The notes beneath the pieces are model-generated. The model worked only from the letters and a program-made list of their open reading frames with translations. It was not told the DNA's origin and ran no database searches. Positions 1 through 8,131 of a stretch of DNA of 64,000 bases are shown here, in pieces. This DNA is from Rudaea sp. GTDB taxonomy: Bacteria > Pseudomonadota > Gammaproteobacteria > Xanthomonadales > Rhodanobacteraceae. A program made the translations under genes and the position numbers. The stretch's first letter is position 1. Each line of letters begins with the position of its first letter. The stretch is from positions 19,341 to 83,340 of the forward strand of contig JARLJU010000058.1 in NCBI GenBank assembly GCA_031291055.1. Direction: 5' to 3'.

Positions 1-333
1 CTGTCGGGCGGCCCGTTTCGCGGCTTTCTCGCTGCCCTGCATCGGCTGCAGGCGGCATTTCCGGCCGGTGACGCGTCGCCGATCCGCACCGCGCTGGTCA
101 CCGCGCGCTCGGCGCCGGCACACAAGCGCGTGATCCTGACTCTGCGCAGCTGGGGTGTGCGCCTGGACGAGGCGCTGTTTCTCGGCGGCCGCGACAAGGG
201 TCCGTTTCTGCAGGCTTTCGGCGCCGACATCTTCTTCGACGATTCGCATGCCAACGTCGAATCGGCGCGCCAGCATGTCGCTACCGGACATGTGCCGCAC
301 GGCGTGCACAACAAGAGCAAGGGCGCCGAGTGA
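1..333 (+). CDS. 5'-nucleotidase, C-terminal part (cut by window start)
   Basis: The frame is open from base 1, so only the last 110 codons are present. The residues AHKRVILTLRSWGV, FLGGRDKGPFLQAFGADIFF and the following DD match the C-terminal half of the cytosolic 5'-nucleotidase family (PF06189), HAD-type phosphatases that dephosphorylate nucleoside monophosphates. The acidic FFDD segment fits HAD motif IV; the nucleophile motif lies outside the window. The stop overlaps the start of the next gene by 4 bases (GTGA, 330-333), suggesting co-transcription. The family call is fairly firm; substrate preference cannot be read here. Confidence 0.8.
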   Translation: MSGGPFRGFLAALHRLQAAFPAGDASPIRTALVTARSAPAHKRVILTLRSWGVRLDEALFLGGRDKGPFLQAFGADIFFDDSHANVESARQHVATGHVPHGVHNKSKGAE

Positions 334-824
334 AGATCGACGATTTCATCAGCGTGCATGAAAGCGAGGAGGTGCCTGAAGATGCCGACAGGTTGTTCCA
401 GCGCAAGTACGGGCGTCCGGTGCCGGATTTTCCGCATCATGTAATTGCGACCTGGCGCACCCCCGAGGGCGCGTCGCTGCTGGTGTGCTATGTGCATTTC
501 ACCGACTGCGGCGACATTCTGCTTGGCGGCGGCGCCTGCACCAACGATCGCGTGCTGCGGCAGACGCTGTCGGCACAGCGCGACGCCGTGCGTGCGGCAG
601 GCGGCATCTACCAGCATGTCCTGCAGTGGTCGGTGCGGCATTTTTCCGCACGTTTCGGCGCCATTTTTGGTTATTGCGGCAACGCGCTGGCCGAACGCAT
701 CGATCGGGCGGTCGGCTTCCAGTCAACGCCGCACGAACACTTGCTGGTCTACTGGGCGGCTCCCATCGACGAACGCCGTCGTCGCCAGATGATTGCCAAA
801 GCTCATTCGTTTTCCCCGTTCTGA
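330..824 (+). CDS. Conserved hypothetical protein, tandem paralogue 1
   Basis: A 164-residue soluble protein with no signal peptide or membrane segment, starting with GTG inside the preceding nucleotidase stop. It is clearly homologous to the next gene: FQRKYGRPVPDFPHHVIA here matches FQRKFGHPIPDWPHDVVA there, and FGYCG and HEHLLVYW match FGYCG and HDKLLVHW. I do not recognise a named family. The late Gly-Tyr-Cys-Gly followed by a GF and a hydrophobic strand is faintly like the end of an acetyltransferase-type fold, but no acyl-CoA motif is visible, so function is left open. Confidence 0.7.
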   Translation: MKIDDFISVHESEEVPEDADRLFQRKYGRPVPDFPHHVIATWRTPEGASLLVCYVHFTDCGDILLGGGACTNDRVLRQTLSAQRDAVRAAGGIYQHVLQWSVRHFSARFGAIFGYCGNALAERIDRAVGFQSTPHEHLLVYWAAPIDERRRRQMIAKAHSFSPF

Positions 825-838
825 AACGGATACCCGTC

Positions 839-1345
839 ATGCCGCTGCTGCCCAAGCCTGACTTCCTGCTGATTTCCGAACTCGACGATCCGCGACCGGT
901 TGTCGGCAATTTGTTTCAGCGCAAGTTCGGCCATCCGATTCCGGACTGGCCCCACGATGTTGTCGCCTTCGTGTGCCGTTCGAGCGATGGCGCGCTGGTA
1001 CCGATTTCCTACGCCAAATTCATGCCGTTCGGCAACATGATCCTGGTCGGTGGCTGTTGTACCGACGGCAGCGCCTTTGCCCACCTGGATCAGGCGCAGA
1101 AAGATTCGCTCGCCGCTGCCGGTGGTGCGATGGCGCAGTTGTTGCGCTATGGATTCACCCGTTTTGCCGGGCGCTGCGATGCCTACTTCGGCTACTGCGG
1201 CGATGCGCGTGCATGGGCAGTGGATCTGTCGGCCGGGTTCGAACCGACCGGCCACGACAAGCTGCTGGTGCATTGGCACAAGCCGCTCGATGCGCAGATG
1301 AAGCGAGGCCTGGTGGCGATGGCACAAGCCATCGGCGCTTTCTGA
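839..1345 (+). CDS. Conserved hypothetical protein, tandem paralogue 2
   Basis: A 168-residue soluble protein with ATG at 839, 14 bases after the previous stop. It aligns over its whole length with its neighbour, with the same spacing of the FQRK(Y/F)G, (L/V)GG, FGYCG and LLV(Y/H)W blocks, so the pair is a tandem duplication that has diverged considerably. Both genes probably share a transcript with the nucleotidase. Function unknown. Confidence 0.7.
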   Translation: MPLLPKPDFLLISELDDPRPVVGNLFQRKFGHPIPDWPHDVVAFVCRSSDGALVPISYAKFMPFGNMILVGGCCTDGSAFAHLDQAQKDSLAAAGGAMAQLLRYGFTRFAGRCDAYFGYCGDARAWAVDLSAGFEPTGHDKLLVHWHKPLDAQMKRGLVAMAQAIGAF

Positions 1346-1353
1346 CGGCGCTG

Positions 1354-2190
1354 TCAGACTGCTGCGCCAAGAATCGCCCGCAGCTCGGCTGGCGATTTCC
1401 AGTGCCAGCCGCACACGTAGCGTGGCAGGTTCCAACGCTCGCTGCGCATCGTCAATGGCGTCGCGCCGTCGCCGAACGCGGCGCGCATATTGTGCACATT
1501 TTCATATTGTGGAAAATATTCCTTACGTAGGTAGTCATTGACGTGGCTGTAGGGGTAGCAGAACAAGGTCGTGCGGCCGGGACTCACGATTGCGTCGATA
1601 TAGCGCGTCGCTGCGGCGATTTCGGCATCGGCCCGTTCGTGACTGTCGACTGCGTGGAACGACCCCCGCTGCATGCCGGCGACGCCGGGCAGCGCGATTG
1701 CCGCATGGTTGTGGTCCCAGCTGTGGTTCTCGATCGCCATGCGCCCGGATTCCAGTGCCGGTTTCCACCAGCGTTCGCTCATCCAGCCGCGGCCTACCAG
1801 GCAGTTGCGATCGATGTGTTCACGCCCCTGCGGCGAGGCAATGACGAAGCTGGTCAGGTGCAGATCGGGCTGGGCGCCGGTGCCGCGTTCAGAGATGAAA
1901 TCGACCATGCAGTTGTGCAGGCTGCGCTGCGGGCCGTGAACCGGATGATCCAGGTCGAACCAGTCGAAATCCGAGCCGTCGTCGCAGGTGAGGGCCACGC
2001 AACGGGCGAGATCGCGATCGACCCCGCCCAGCAATTGATCGACCAGCCAGTGCAGAGGCACGATGCGCATGCCCAGGTCGTCGATCAGGCGCAGGTCGGC
2101 AGCGAAGGCAGCGTGATCGTTGGTCGCGTAGTCGTTGCCGGCGATATTGACGGCGTGGTAGGCCAGGACGGGGACGCGCATCGGGTTCAA
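1354..2190 (-). CDS. Polysaccharide deacetylase family protein
   Basis: A 278-residue protein of the NodB/polysaccharide deacetylase superfamily. Visible motifs are TCDDG near residues 68-72 (metal Asp, usually TFDDG) and HSWDH near 157-161 (the HxxxH metal pair), followed by a C-terminal FCYPYSHVNDYLR block. The N-terminal VPVLAYHAV is typical of deacetylases acting on cell-surface glycans. No signal peptide is evident, so a cytoplasmic or non-classical role is possible. The start is TTG at 2190 with AAGG five bases upstream; an in-frame ATG at 2181 has poorer spacing. It is convergent with the upstream paralogue pair and divergent from gcdH. Confidence 0.8.
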   Translation of the reverse strand: MNPMRVPVLAYHAVNIAGNDYATNDHAAFAADLRLIDDLGMRIVPLHWLVDQLLGGVDRDLARCVALTCDDGSDFDWFDLDHPVHGPQRSLHNCMVDFISERGTGAQPDLHLTSFVIASPQGREHIDRNCLVGRGWMSERWWKPALESGRMAIENHSWDHNHAAIALPGVAGMQRGSFHAVDSHERADAEIAAATRYIDAIVSPGRTTLFCYPYSHVNDYLRKEYFPQYENVHNMRAAFGDGATPLTMRSERWNLPRYVCGWHWKSPAELRAILGAAV

Positions 2191-2262
2191 CGTGACCTTG
2201 AGTTACCTGTCCACTAGAATACGCGGCCTTGTTGTCCAGCCGCAAAACTTCCGGAGTTTCCC

Positions 2263-3435
2263 ATGCCCGCCGTGCCGCTCAACCCTGCCGATCTTTATGA
2301 CGTCCGCTCGCTGCTGAGCGAGGAAGAGCGCATGGTGCAGGACACCGTCGCGCGATTCACCGACGAGCGCGTGCTGCCGATCATCGGCGATTGCTTCGAC
2401 AAGGGTGTGTTTCCGCAGGAGTTGATCCCCGAAATGGCCGGACTCGGCCTGTTCGGGTCGTCGCTGCCGACCGAATACGGTTGCGCCGGCATGAACGCGG
2501 TCAGTTACGGCCTGGTCTGCCAGGAACTGGAACGCGGCGATTCCGGAATCCGCAGCTTCGCTTCGGTGCAGTCGTCGCTATGCATGTATCCGATCTACGC
2601 CTACGGCAGCGAAGAGCAACGCCGGCACTGGCTGCCGCAGATGGCCGCGGGCAAGGTCATTGGCTGCTTTGGCCTGACCGAACCGCATGGCGGCTCGGAC
2701 CCGGCCAACATGAAGACGAATGCAAAACGGGACGGCGGCGACTGGGTGATCAACGGCGCCAAGATGTGGATCACGAACGGCAATCTGGCCCATATCGCCA
2801 TTGTCTGGGCGCAGACGGTCGATGGTATACAAGGATTCATAGTGGAAAAGGGTACGCCGGGTTTCACCGCGCAGGAAGTGCACAAGAAGATGAGTCTGCG
2901 CGCCTCGGTCACTTCGGCATTGTTCTTCGACAACGTGCGCGTATCGGACGCAAGCCGCCTGCCGAACGTGAAAGGCCTCAAAGGCCCGCTCAGCTGCCTC
3001 ACGCAGGCGCGCTACGGCATCACCTGGGGGCCCATCGGCGCCGCAATCGCCTGTTTCACCGAGGCCACGGAATACGCCAAGCAGCGCGTGTTGTTCGAGC
3101 GCCCGATCGCGGCAACGCAAGCGGTGCAACTCAAGCTGGCCGATATGGCGCGCAGGATCACGCTGGCGCAACTGCTCTCGCTGCAGCTTGGTCGCCTCAA
3201 GGACGCCGGCAAGATGCAGCCGACCCAGGTATCGCTGGCCAAGTGGAACAACGTGCGCATGGCGATAGATATCGCACGCGAGGCGCGCGATATTCTCGGT
3301 GGTGCGGGCATCACCACCGAGCATTGTCCGATCAGGCACGCGCTGAATCTGGAATCGGTCATCACCTACGAGGGCACCGAGACCGTGCACCAGCTCGTCG
3401 TCGGACGCGAAGTCACCGGGATCAATGCGTTCTGA
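2263..3435 (+). CDS. gcdH: Glutaryl-CoA dehydrogenase
   Basis: A 390-residue acyl-CoA dehydrogenase, the usual length for this enzyme. It oxidatively decarboxylates glutaryl-CoA to crotonyl-CoA in lysine and tryptophan degradation, passing electrons to ETF. The FAD/substrate block GCFGLTEPHGGSDP, the segment SSLCMYPIYAYGSEEQ and the C-terminal YEGTETVHQLVVGREVTG are those of glutaryl-CoA dehydrogenases rather than generic acyl-CoA dehydrogenases. The catalytic Glu of YEGT is residue 370. GGAG lies just upstream of ATG 2263. The ALDH7-type dehydrogenase at 11057-12592 would act earlier in the same pathway. Confidence 0.93.
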   Translation: MPAVPLNPADLYDVRSLLSEEERMVQDTVARFTDERVLPIIGDCFDKGVFPQELIPEMAGLGLFGSSLPTEYGCAGMNAVSYGLVCQELERGDSGIRSFASVQSSLCMYPIYAYGSEEQRRHWLPQMAAGKVIGCFGLTEPHGGSDPANMKTNAKRDGGDWVINGAKMWITNGNLAHIAIVWAQTVDGIQGFIVEKGTPGFTAQEVHKKMSLRASVTSALFFDNVRVSDASRLPNVKGLKGPLSCLTQARYGITWGPIGAAIACFTEATEYAKQRVLFERPIAATQAVQLKLADMARRITLAQLLSLQLGRLKDAGKMQPTQVSLAKWNNVRMAIDIAREARDILGGAGITTEHCPIRHALNLESVITYEGTETVHQLVVGREVTGINAF

Positions 3436-3439
3436 TCCG

Positions 3440-3997
3440 ATGGCTGTCGACGTTATCCGCATCGAAACCCAGCGCCTGATCCTGCGCCGCACTGCGGCGG
3501 AAGACTTTGAGGGTTGGGCAGCCTATATGGCGGACGCGGACGCATCGAAGTTCATCGGTGGCCCACAGCCGCGCACTGTCGCCTGGCGCGGATTCCTGTC
3601 GATGGCCGGCGCATGGGCGATTCAAGGCTACGCCATGTTTTCGGTGATCGAAAAATCGACCGGTCGCTGGATCGGACGCTTGGGACCGTGGCAGCCGGAA
3701 GGCTGGCCGGGCACGGAAGTGGGCTGGGGAATCGTGCGCGAGGCCTGGGGGAGGGGCTACGCTACCGAAGGCTCCATCGCTGCGATCGACTGGGCCTTCG
3801 GGCACTTGAACTGGACCGAAGTGATCCATTGCATCGACCCGCAGAATGCGCCGTCGCAGGCAGTCGCCAGGCGGCTTGGCTCGCGTATCCTGCGTCGCAC
3901 GAATCTGCCGGCGCCGTACGAGGCCATGACGGTCGACGTCTGGGGTCAGTCGGGCGAGGAATGGTTTGCGCGGCGCAAGCGAGAGGGCGGCGCATGA
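3440..3997 (+). CDS. GNAT N-acetyltransferase, RimJ/RimL type
   Basis: A 185-residue protein opening with IETQRLILRR, the classic first strand of RimJ/RimL-type acetyltransferases, followed by EVGWGIVREAWGRGYATEG, whose WGRGYA segment is the acetyl-CoA pyrophosphate loop, and an asparagine-rich IDPQNAPSQAVARRLG helix. ATG 3440 lies five bases after the gcdH stop; an in-frame ATG at 3425 overlaps gcdH and is less likely. It ends in an ATGA overlap with the GST gene, so gcdH, GNAT and GST look like one operon. The substrate is not predictable. Confidence 0.85.
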   Translation: MAVDVIRIETQRLILRRTAAEDFEGWAAYMADADASKFIGGPQPRTVAWRGFLSMAGAWAIQGYAMFSVIEKSTGRWIGRLGPWQPEGWPGTEVGWGIVREAWGRGYATEGSIAAIDWAFGHLNWTEVIHCIDPQNAPSQAVARRLGSRILRRTNLPAPYEAMTVDVWGQSGEEWFARRKREGGA

Positions 3998-4662
3998 TCG
4001 CTGTGTATGGTTACTCGCCCTCGGGCAATTGCCACAAGCTGCGCATGCTGCTGGGACATCTGGGTCGCCGTCCCGGTCGGGATTTTCGCTGGATCGAGAC
4101 CGACAGCGCGCATGGTGCCACGCGCACGCCGGAATATCTGGCGAAAAACCCGAACGGACGGGTGCCGATGATCGAACTCGACGATGGTCGCATCATGGTC
4201 GAGTCCAACGCGATCCTGTGCTGGCTAGCGGAAGGCACGCCGTATTTTGCCGGCGATGCCTGGCAGCGCGCGCAGGCCCTGTTCTGGATGTTCTTCGAAC
4301 AATACAGCCACGAGCCGTATATCGCCGTCGCGCGCTTCATCTGCGGCTGGACTCCGATCGACTCGCCGCGCCGTGCCGGCTTGACGCAGCTGCACGAGCG
4401 TGGCCGCCAGGCGCTGGCGGTGATGGAGCGGCACCTCGAAACCAGGGCATGGTTCAGCGGTCCGGGTTATGGCGTGGCTGATATCGCTCTGTTTGCTTAC
4501 ACGCATTGCGCAGCGGATGGTGGTTTCGACCTTGCCGCCTATCCGCACGTCGGTGCATGGCTCGCGCGCGTGCGCGCGCAGCCCGGTTTTGTACCCATGC
4601 CGGCGATCGCTGCGGAGAACGCGGCGTTGATTGCACAGTCACGACTCGGCGTGTCGGTGTAA
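3994..4662 (+). CDS. Glutathione S-transferase family protein
   Basis: A 222-residue protein with an N-terminal thioredoxin fold (YGYSPSGNCHKLRMLLGHLG, with candidate catalytic Ser/Cys), the cis-Pro loop NPNGRVPMIELDDG and the glutathione gamma-Glu contact VESNAILCWLAEG near residues 69-81. The C-terminal half (GYGVADIALFAYTH) matches the all-helical GST domain. It is translationally coupled to the GNAT gene through ATGA at 3994-3997. The reaction is likely glutathione conjugation or a related thiol exchange; the subclass is not resolved. Confidence 0.9.
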   Translation: MIAVYGYSPSGNCHKLRMLLGHLGRRPGRDFRWIETDSAHGATRTPEYLAKNPNGRVPMIELDDGRIMVESNAILCWLAEGTPYFAGDAWQRAQALFWMFFEQYSHEPYIAVARFICGWTPIDSPRRAGLTQLHERGRQALAVMERHLETRAWFSGPGYGVADIALFAYTHCAADGGFDLAAYPHVGAWLARVRAQPGFVPMPAIAAENAALIAQSRLGVSV

Positions 4663-4691
4663 GCCGACATGAGCGATAATTTTCCGTTCGT

Positions 4692-4725
4692 CCTGGGCGT
4701 AGCACCGAAGGTGCGAAGCCCAAGG
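4692..4725. repeat. Imperfect inverted repeat, REP-like
   Basis: An interrupted hairpin in the gap before the E1 gene. GCACC (4702-4706) pairs with GGTGC (4710-4714) across a 3-base loop, and the outer GGGC and GCCC arms also pair. There is no following T-run, so it is unlikely to be an intrinsic terminator. It resembles the short palindromic intergenic repeats common in these genomes, but I see no second copy here. Confidence 0.3.
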
Positions 4726-4808
4726 ATATTCTCCGCGCCATTCTTCCTTTGGCTTCGGCGCTGCGCGCCCATGCCCGGGACGAGCGGCAAAATGGACGCT
4801 GCAATGCC

Positions 4809-7076
4809 ATGAACGCCATCCCCAATCCGGTTCCCGCGCGCCACCGGAACGTCAATCGCGCCGAAGTCTGCGATCAGAATTTCATCGAATTCGTGCAGGG
4901 CTGGCGCGACGCCGCGGTAAATGCGCCGGCGCCGGACCGGCCGATCCTGCCGGGCAGCCTGTGCACGCGTTCGGACTTCGTGGAATTATTCGACTCGCAA
5001 CTGATCAGCCGTCACCTGGACCTGATGGCGCGCGTGCTGCGGGTGAAGAACAAGGTTTTCTACACGATCGGCTCGTCCGGCCATGAAGGCAACGCGATGG
5101 TGGCGCGGCTGACGCGGCATACCGACCCGGCCTTCCTGCACTACCGCAGCGGCGCCTTCATGGCCGAACGCTTCCGCAAACTGCCGGGCATGGATCCAGT
5201 CACGGATTCGGCGCTTTCCTTTGCCGCGAGCAAGGATGATCCGGCGTCCGGCGGTCGCCACAAGGTGTGGGGATCCAAGCCGCTGTGGGTGCTGCCGCAG
5301 ACCTCGACGATCGCCTCGCATCTGCCGAAAGCGTTCGGCACGGCAGTGGCGATCGAGCAGGCGAGGCGCATTGCGCACGGATTGCCGATTCCGGATGATT
5401 CGATCGCGATCTGCTCGTTCGGCGATGCCTCGTCCAATCATGCCACCGCGCAGACCGCGTTCAACGCCGCACAGTGGACGGCATACCAGAAACTGCCTGC
5501 TCCGGTGCTGTTCGTGTGCGAAGACAACGGCATCGGCATCTCGGTGAAGACGCCAGGCGGCTGGATCGCGACCGCGTTCGAGCATCGCGACGGACTGGAC
5601 TATTTCTTTGCCGACGGCCTCGATCTGGCCCAGGGCTACGAACAGGTCGCGCGCGCCGTGCACCACTGCCGCAGCACGCGGCGGCCGACCTTTCTGCACC
5701 TGCGCACCACGCGCATCATGGGTCACGCCGGCACCGATTTCGAGATCGAGTGGCGCAGCGTGGAAGAACTCATGGCGGTCGAGGCCTCGGATCCGCTGCT
5801 GCGCTCGGCGGCAATCGCGCTCGAAGCCGGCGTGTATACAAAGCAACAATTGCTTACGCGCTATGAGGAAATCCGCAAGCGCTGCTTTGCCGCGGCCGAA
5901 GACGCCGATCGCCGCCCGCGGCTGACCGAGCTGGCCGATGTCGTCGCACCGCTGGCGCCTTATCATCCGAATCAGGTCAACGTCGAAGCCCGACGCGCTG
6001 ATTTCGCCGAAAAACGCCTGGCCGTTTTCGGCAGTGCGGACAAGCTGCCGGAAAAGCTGCCGCCGCGACATATGGCGATCCTGATCAACAACGCGCTGCA
6101 CGATCTGTTCTGCAAATATCCGGAAGCGCTGCTGTTCGGCGAGGACGTCGCGCAAAAAGGCGGCGTCTACACCGTCACCAAGGGGTTGCACAAGGCGTTC
6201 AGGAGTGCGCGCGTGTTCAACACCCTGCTCGACGAAACCATTATCCTCGGCCTGGCCCAGGGTTTCGCCAACATGGGCATGCTGCCGCTGCCGGAAATCC
6301 AGTACCTGGCCTATTTCCACAACGCCTGCGACCAGATCCGCGGCGAGGCCTGCTCGCTGCAGTTTTTTTCCAACGACCAGTATCGCAATCCGATGGTCGT
6401 GCGCATTGCTGGCCTCGGCTACCAGCGCGGTTTCGGCGGACACTTCCACAACGACAACTCGATCTCGGCCCTGCGCGATATTCCCGGTCTCGTCATCGGC
6501 TGTCCGTCGCGCGGCGACGACGCGGCGATGATGCTGCGCACGCTGACTGCGCTGGCGAAGGTCGACGGGCGCGTCTGCGCCTTCCTCGAACCGATTGCGC
6601 TATACATGACCAAGGATCTCTACGCCGCTGGCGATGGCCAGTGGCAGTTTGCCTATCCCGCCCCCGAACAGGCGCTCACGCTGGGCGAGGAGCGCGTGTA
6701 CGCGGCGGAGGCCAGGGATCTGGTGATCTTCACTTTCGGCAACGGCGTACCCATGAGCCTGCGCGCGGCGCGCGAGATCGAGATGGAAAAGGGCTGGAAA
6801 GTCCGTGTCGTCGACCTGCGCTGGCTGTTGCCGCTGAACGAGGCTGCAATCGCGCGCCACGCTGGCGACTGCGCGCGCATTCTCGTGGTCGACGAAGGCC
6901 GGCGTTCTGCCGGCGTGGGCGAGGGCGTCATCACCGCAATCGTCGAGACCGGACTCGGCGCCAGACCGCTCAAACGCGTGGTCGGCGTGGATACGTACAC
7001 CCCGCTGGCCGGCGCTGCGCTGCTGGTGTTGCCTGGCGATGCGGACATCACCGCCGCGGCGCGCACCTTGACTTGA
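4809..7076 (+). CDS. Fused alpha/beta E1 of branched-chain 2-oxoacid dehydrogenase
   Basis: A 755-residue protein joining both halves of a thiamine-diphosphate 2-oxoacid dehydrogenase E1. The alpha-like half carries the TPP motif GDASSNHATAQTAFN ending in CEDN, with GDA replacing the usual GDG, plus TTRIMGHAGTDFE. The beta-like half begins near residue 415 with GEDVAQKGGVYTVTKGL and ends in the transketolase C-terminal domain (VVDLRWLLPLNE, VVDEGRRSAG). It would decarboxylate branched-chain 2-oxoacids and acylate a lipoyl E2. No E2 or E3 gene lies nearby. ATG 4809 gives the conventional N-terminus. A fused acetoin-type E1 is a less likely alternative. Confidence 0.88.
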   Translation: MNAIPNPVPARHRNVNRAEVCDQNFIEFVQGWRDAAVNAPAPDRPILPGSLCTRSDFVELFDSQLISRHLDLMARVLRVKNKVFYTIGSSGHEGNAMVARLTRHTDPAFLHYRSGAFMAERFRKLPGMDPVTDSALSFAASKDDPASGGRHKVWGSKPLWVLPQTSTIASHLPKAFGTAVAIEQARRIAHGLPIPDDSIAICSFGDASSNHATAQTAFNAAQWTAYQKLPAPVLFVCEDNGIGISVKTPGGWIATAFEHRDGLDYFFADGLDLAQGYEQVARAVHHCRSTRRPTFLHLRTTRIMGHAGTDFEIEWRSVEELMAVEASDPLLRSAAIALEAGVYTKQQLLTRYEEIRKRCFAAAEDADRRPRLTELADVVAPLAPYHPNQVNVEARRADFAEKRLAVFGSADKLPEKLPPRHMAILINNALHDLFCKYPEALLFGEDVAQKGGVYTVTKGLHKAFRSARVFNTLLDETIILGLAQGFANMGMLPLPEIQYLAYFHNACDQIRGEACSLQFFSNDQYRNPMVVRIAGLGYQRGFGGHFHNDNSISALRDIPGLVIGCPSRGDDAAMMLRTLTALAKVDGRVCAFLEPIALYMTKDLYAAGDGQWQFAYPAPEQALTLGEERVYAAEARDLVIFTFGNGVPMSLRAAREIEMEKGWKVRVVDLRWLLPLNEAAIARHAGDCARILVVDEGRRSAGVGEGVITAIVETGLGARPLKRVVGVDTYTPLAGAALLVLPGDADITAAARTLT

Positions 7077-7212
7077 CGTTCGCGGTGCCGCCGCGACACG
7101 GGCATCGCTTGCGCAATGCGCTGTCGTGGGGTCGGCATTTCTCCCGCTTTTATCCCCCGTTCGCGGTTTCCGGCTGGAGCGGGCGCCGCGATTCGCCTAC
7201 ACTTAGCCACAG

Positions 7213-8112
7213 ATGACCCAGAGCCAACCTCTCACCATCCTGTTTGCCGATGTCAGCGGCAGCACCAAGCTGTTCGAGACCCGGGGCGACCTTGAAGCGC
7301 GCCGGCTGATTTCGGCCATGCTCAGCGCCCTTGCCGAAGTCACGGGACGCCACGGCGGCCGGGTGATCAAGACCATCGGTGACGAAATCATGTGCACCTT
7401 TCCGGGCCCGATGCAGGGCCTGCTCGGCTCGGTGGACATGCAGAAACGCATCGCACACGATCCGTCCTTCGCCAAGGATAAGCTCGCGATCCGCATCGGC
7501 CTGCATCACGGCGATGCGCTGATCGAGGACAACGACGTCTATGGCGATGCGGTCAACGTTGCCGCGCGCATGTCATCCCTGGCCAAGCGCGAACAGATCA
7601 TCGCCACCGCCAGCACCCTCAAACTGCTGACCAACGCCGGCATGTTGCGTACGCGCTCGGTCGGACAGGCACGCGTCGCCGGCAAGCAGCATCCGATCGA
7701 TATCGTCGATATCCAGTGGCAGGAAGACACCTCCAACGTCACCATGGTACAGCGCGCGATCCGCTTGGATGACACAGGCGTCGCCAAGATCAAGCTGACG
7801 CTGCGCTACCGCGGCCAGGTGCTGGAACTGGATCAATTGTCACCGCCCTTCACCCTGGGACGCGACACCAACAGCAGCCTGATGGTCGATGCCGAATGGG
7901 TCTCGCGCAACCACGCGCTGATCGAATACAAGCGCGGCTATTTTTCGATCTCGGATCGTTCCACCAATGGCACTTACGTCAAGCTGGGCGAGGATGACGA
8001 ATTGCGCCTGCACCGCGATGAAGTGCATCTGCGCAAGAGCGGCGTCATCAGTCTGGGCCAGACGATGGCCCTGAACCCGGACCACGTCCTCTACTTCCAG
8101 TGCGACGGCTGA
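7213..8112 (+). CDS. Class III nucleotide cyclase domain fused to an FHA domain
   Basis: A 299-residue soluble protein. Residues about 7-135 form a class III adenylate/guanylate cyclase domain: FADVSGST carries the first metal Asp, KTIGDEIMC the second, and GDAVNVAARMSSLA the distal catalytic helix. Residues about 210-290 form an FHA phosphothreonine-binding domain with GRD, SRNHA and STNGTYV in the right order. It would make cAMP or cGMP, or act as a degenerate sensor, under control of a phosphorylated partner. It is monocistronic, with a 136-base gap upstream. A second FHA-cyclase protein and a Ser/Thr kinase occur at 37-40 kb. Confidence 0.88.
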   Translation: MTQSQPLTILFADVSGSTKLFETRGDLEARRLISAMLSALAEVTGRHGGRVIKTIGDEIMCTFPGPMQGLLGSVDMQKRIAHDPSFAKDKLAIRIGLHHGDALIEDNDVYGDAVNVAARMSSLAKREQIIATASTLKLLTNAGMLRTRSVGQARVAGKQHPIDIVDIQWQEDTSNVTMVQRAIRLDDTGVAKIKLTLRYRGQVLELDQLSPPFTLGRDTNSSLMVDAEWVSRNHALIEYKRGYFSISDRSTNGTYVKLGEDDELRLHRDEVHLRKSGVISLGQTMALNPDHVLYFQCDG

Positions 8113-8131
8113 GCTGACGGCGCCAGCCGGT

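Noticed and set aside
4986..6449. A 487-codon minus-strand frame inside the fused E1 gene
   Set aside because: It is an antisense shadow of an obvious dehydrogenase, with composition typical of GC-rich reverse frames.
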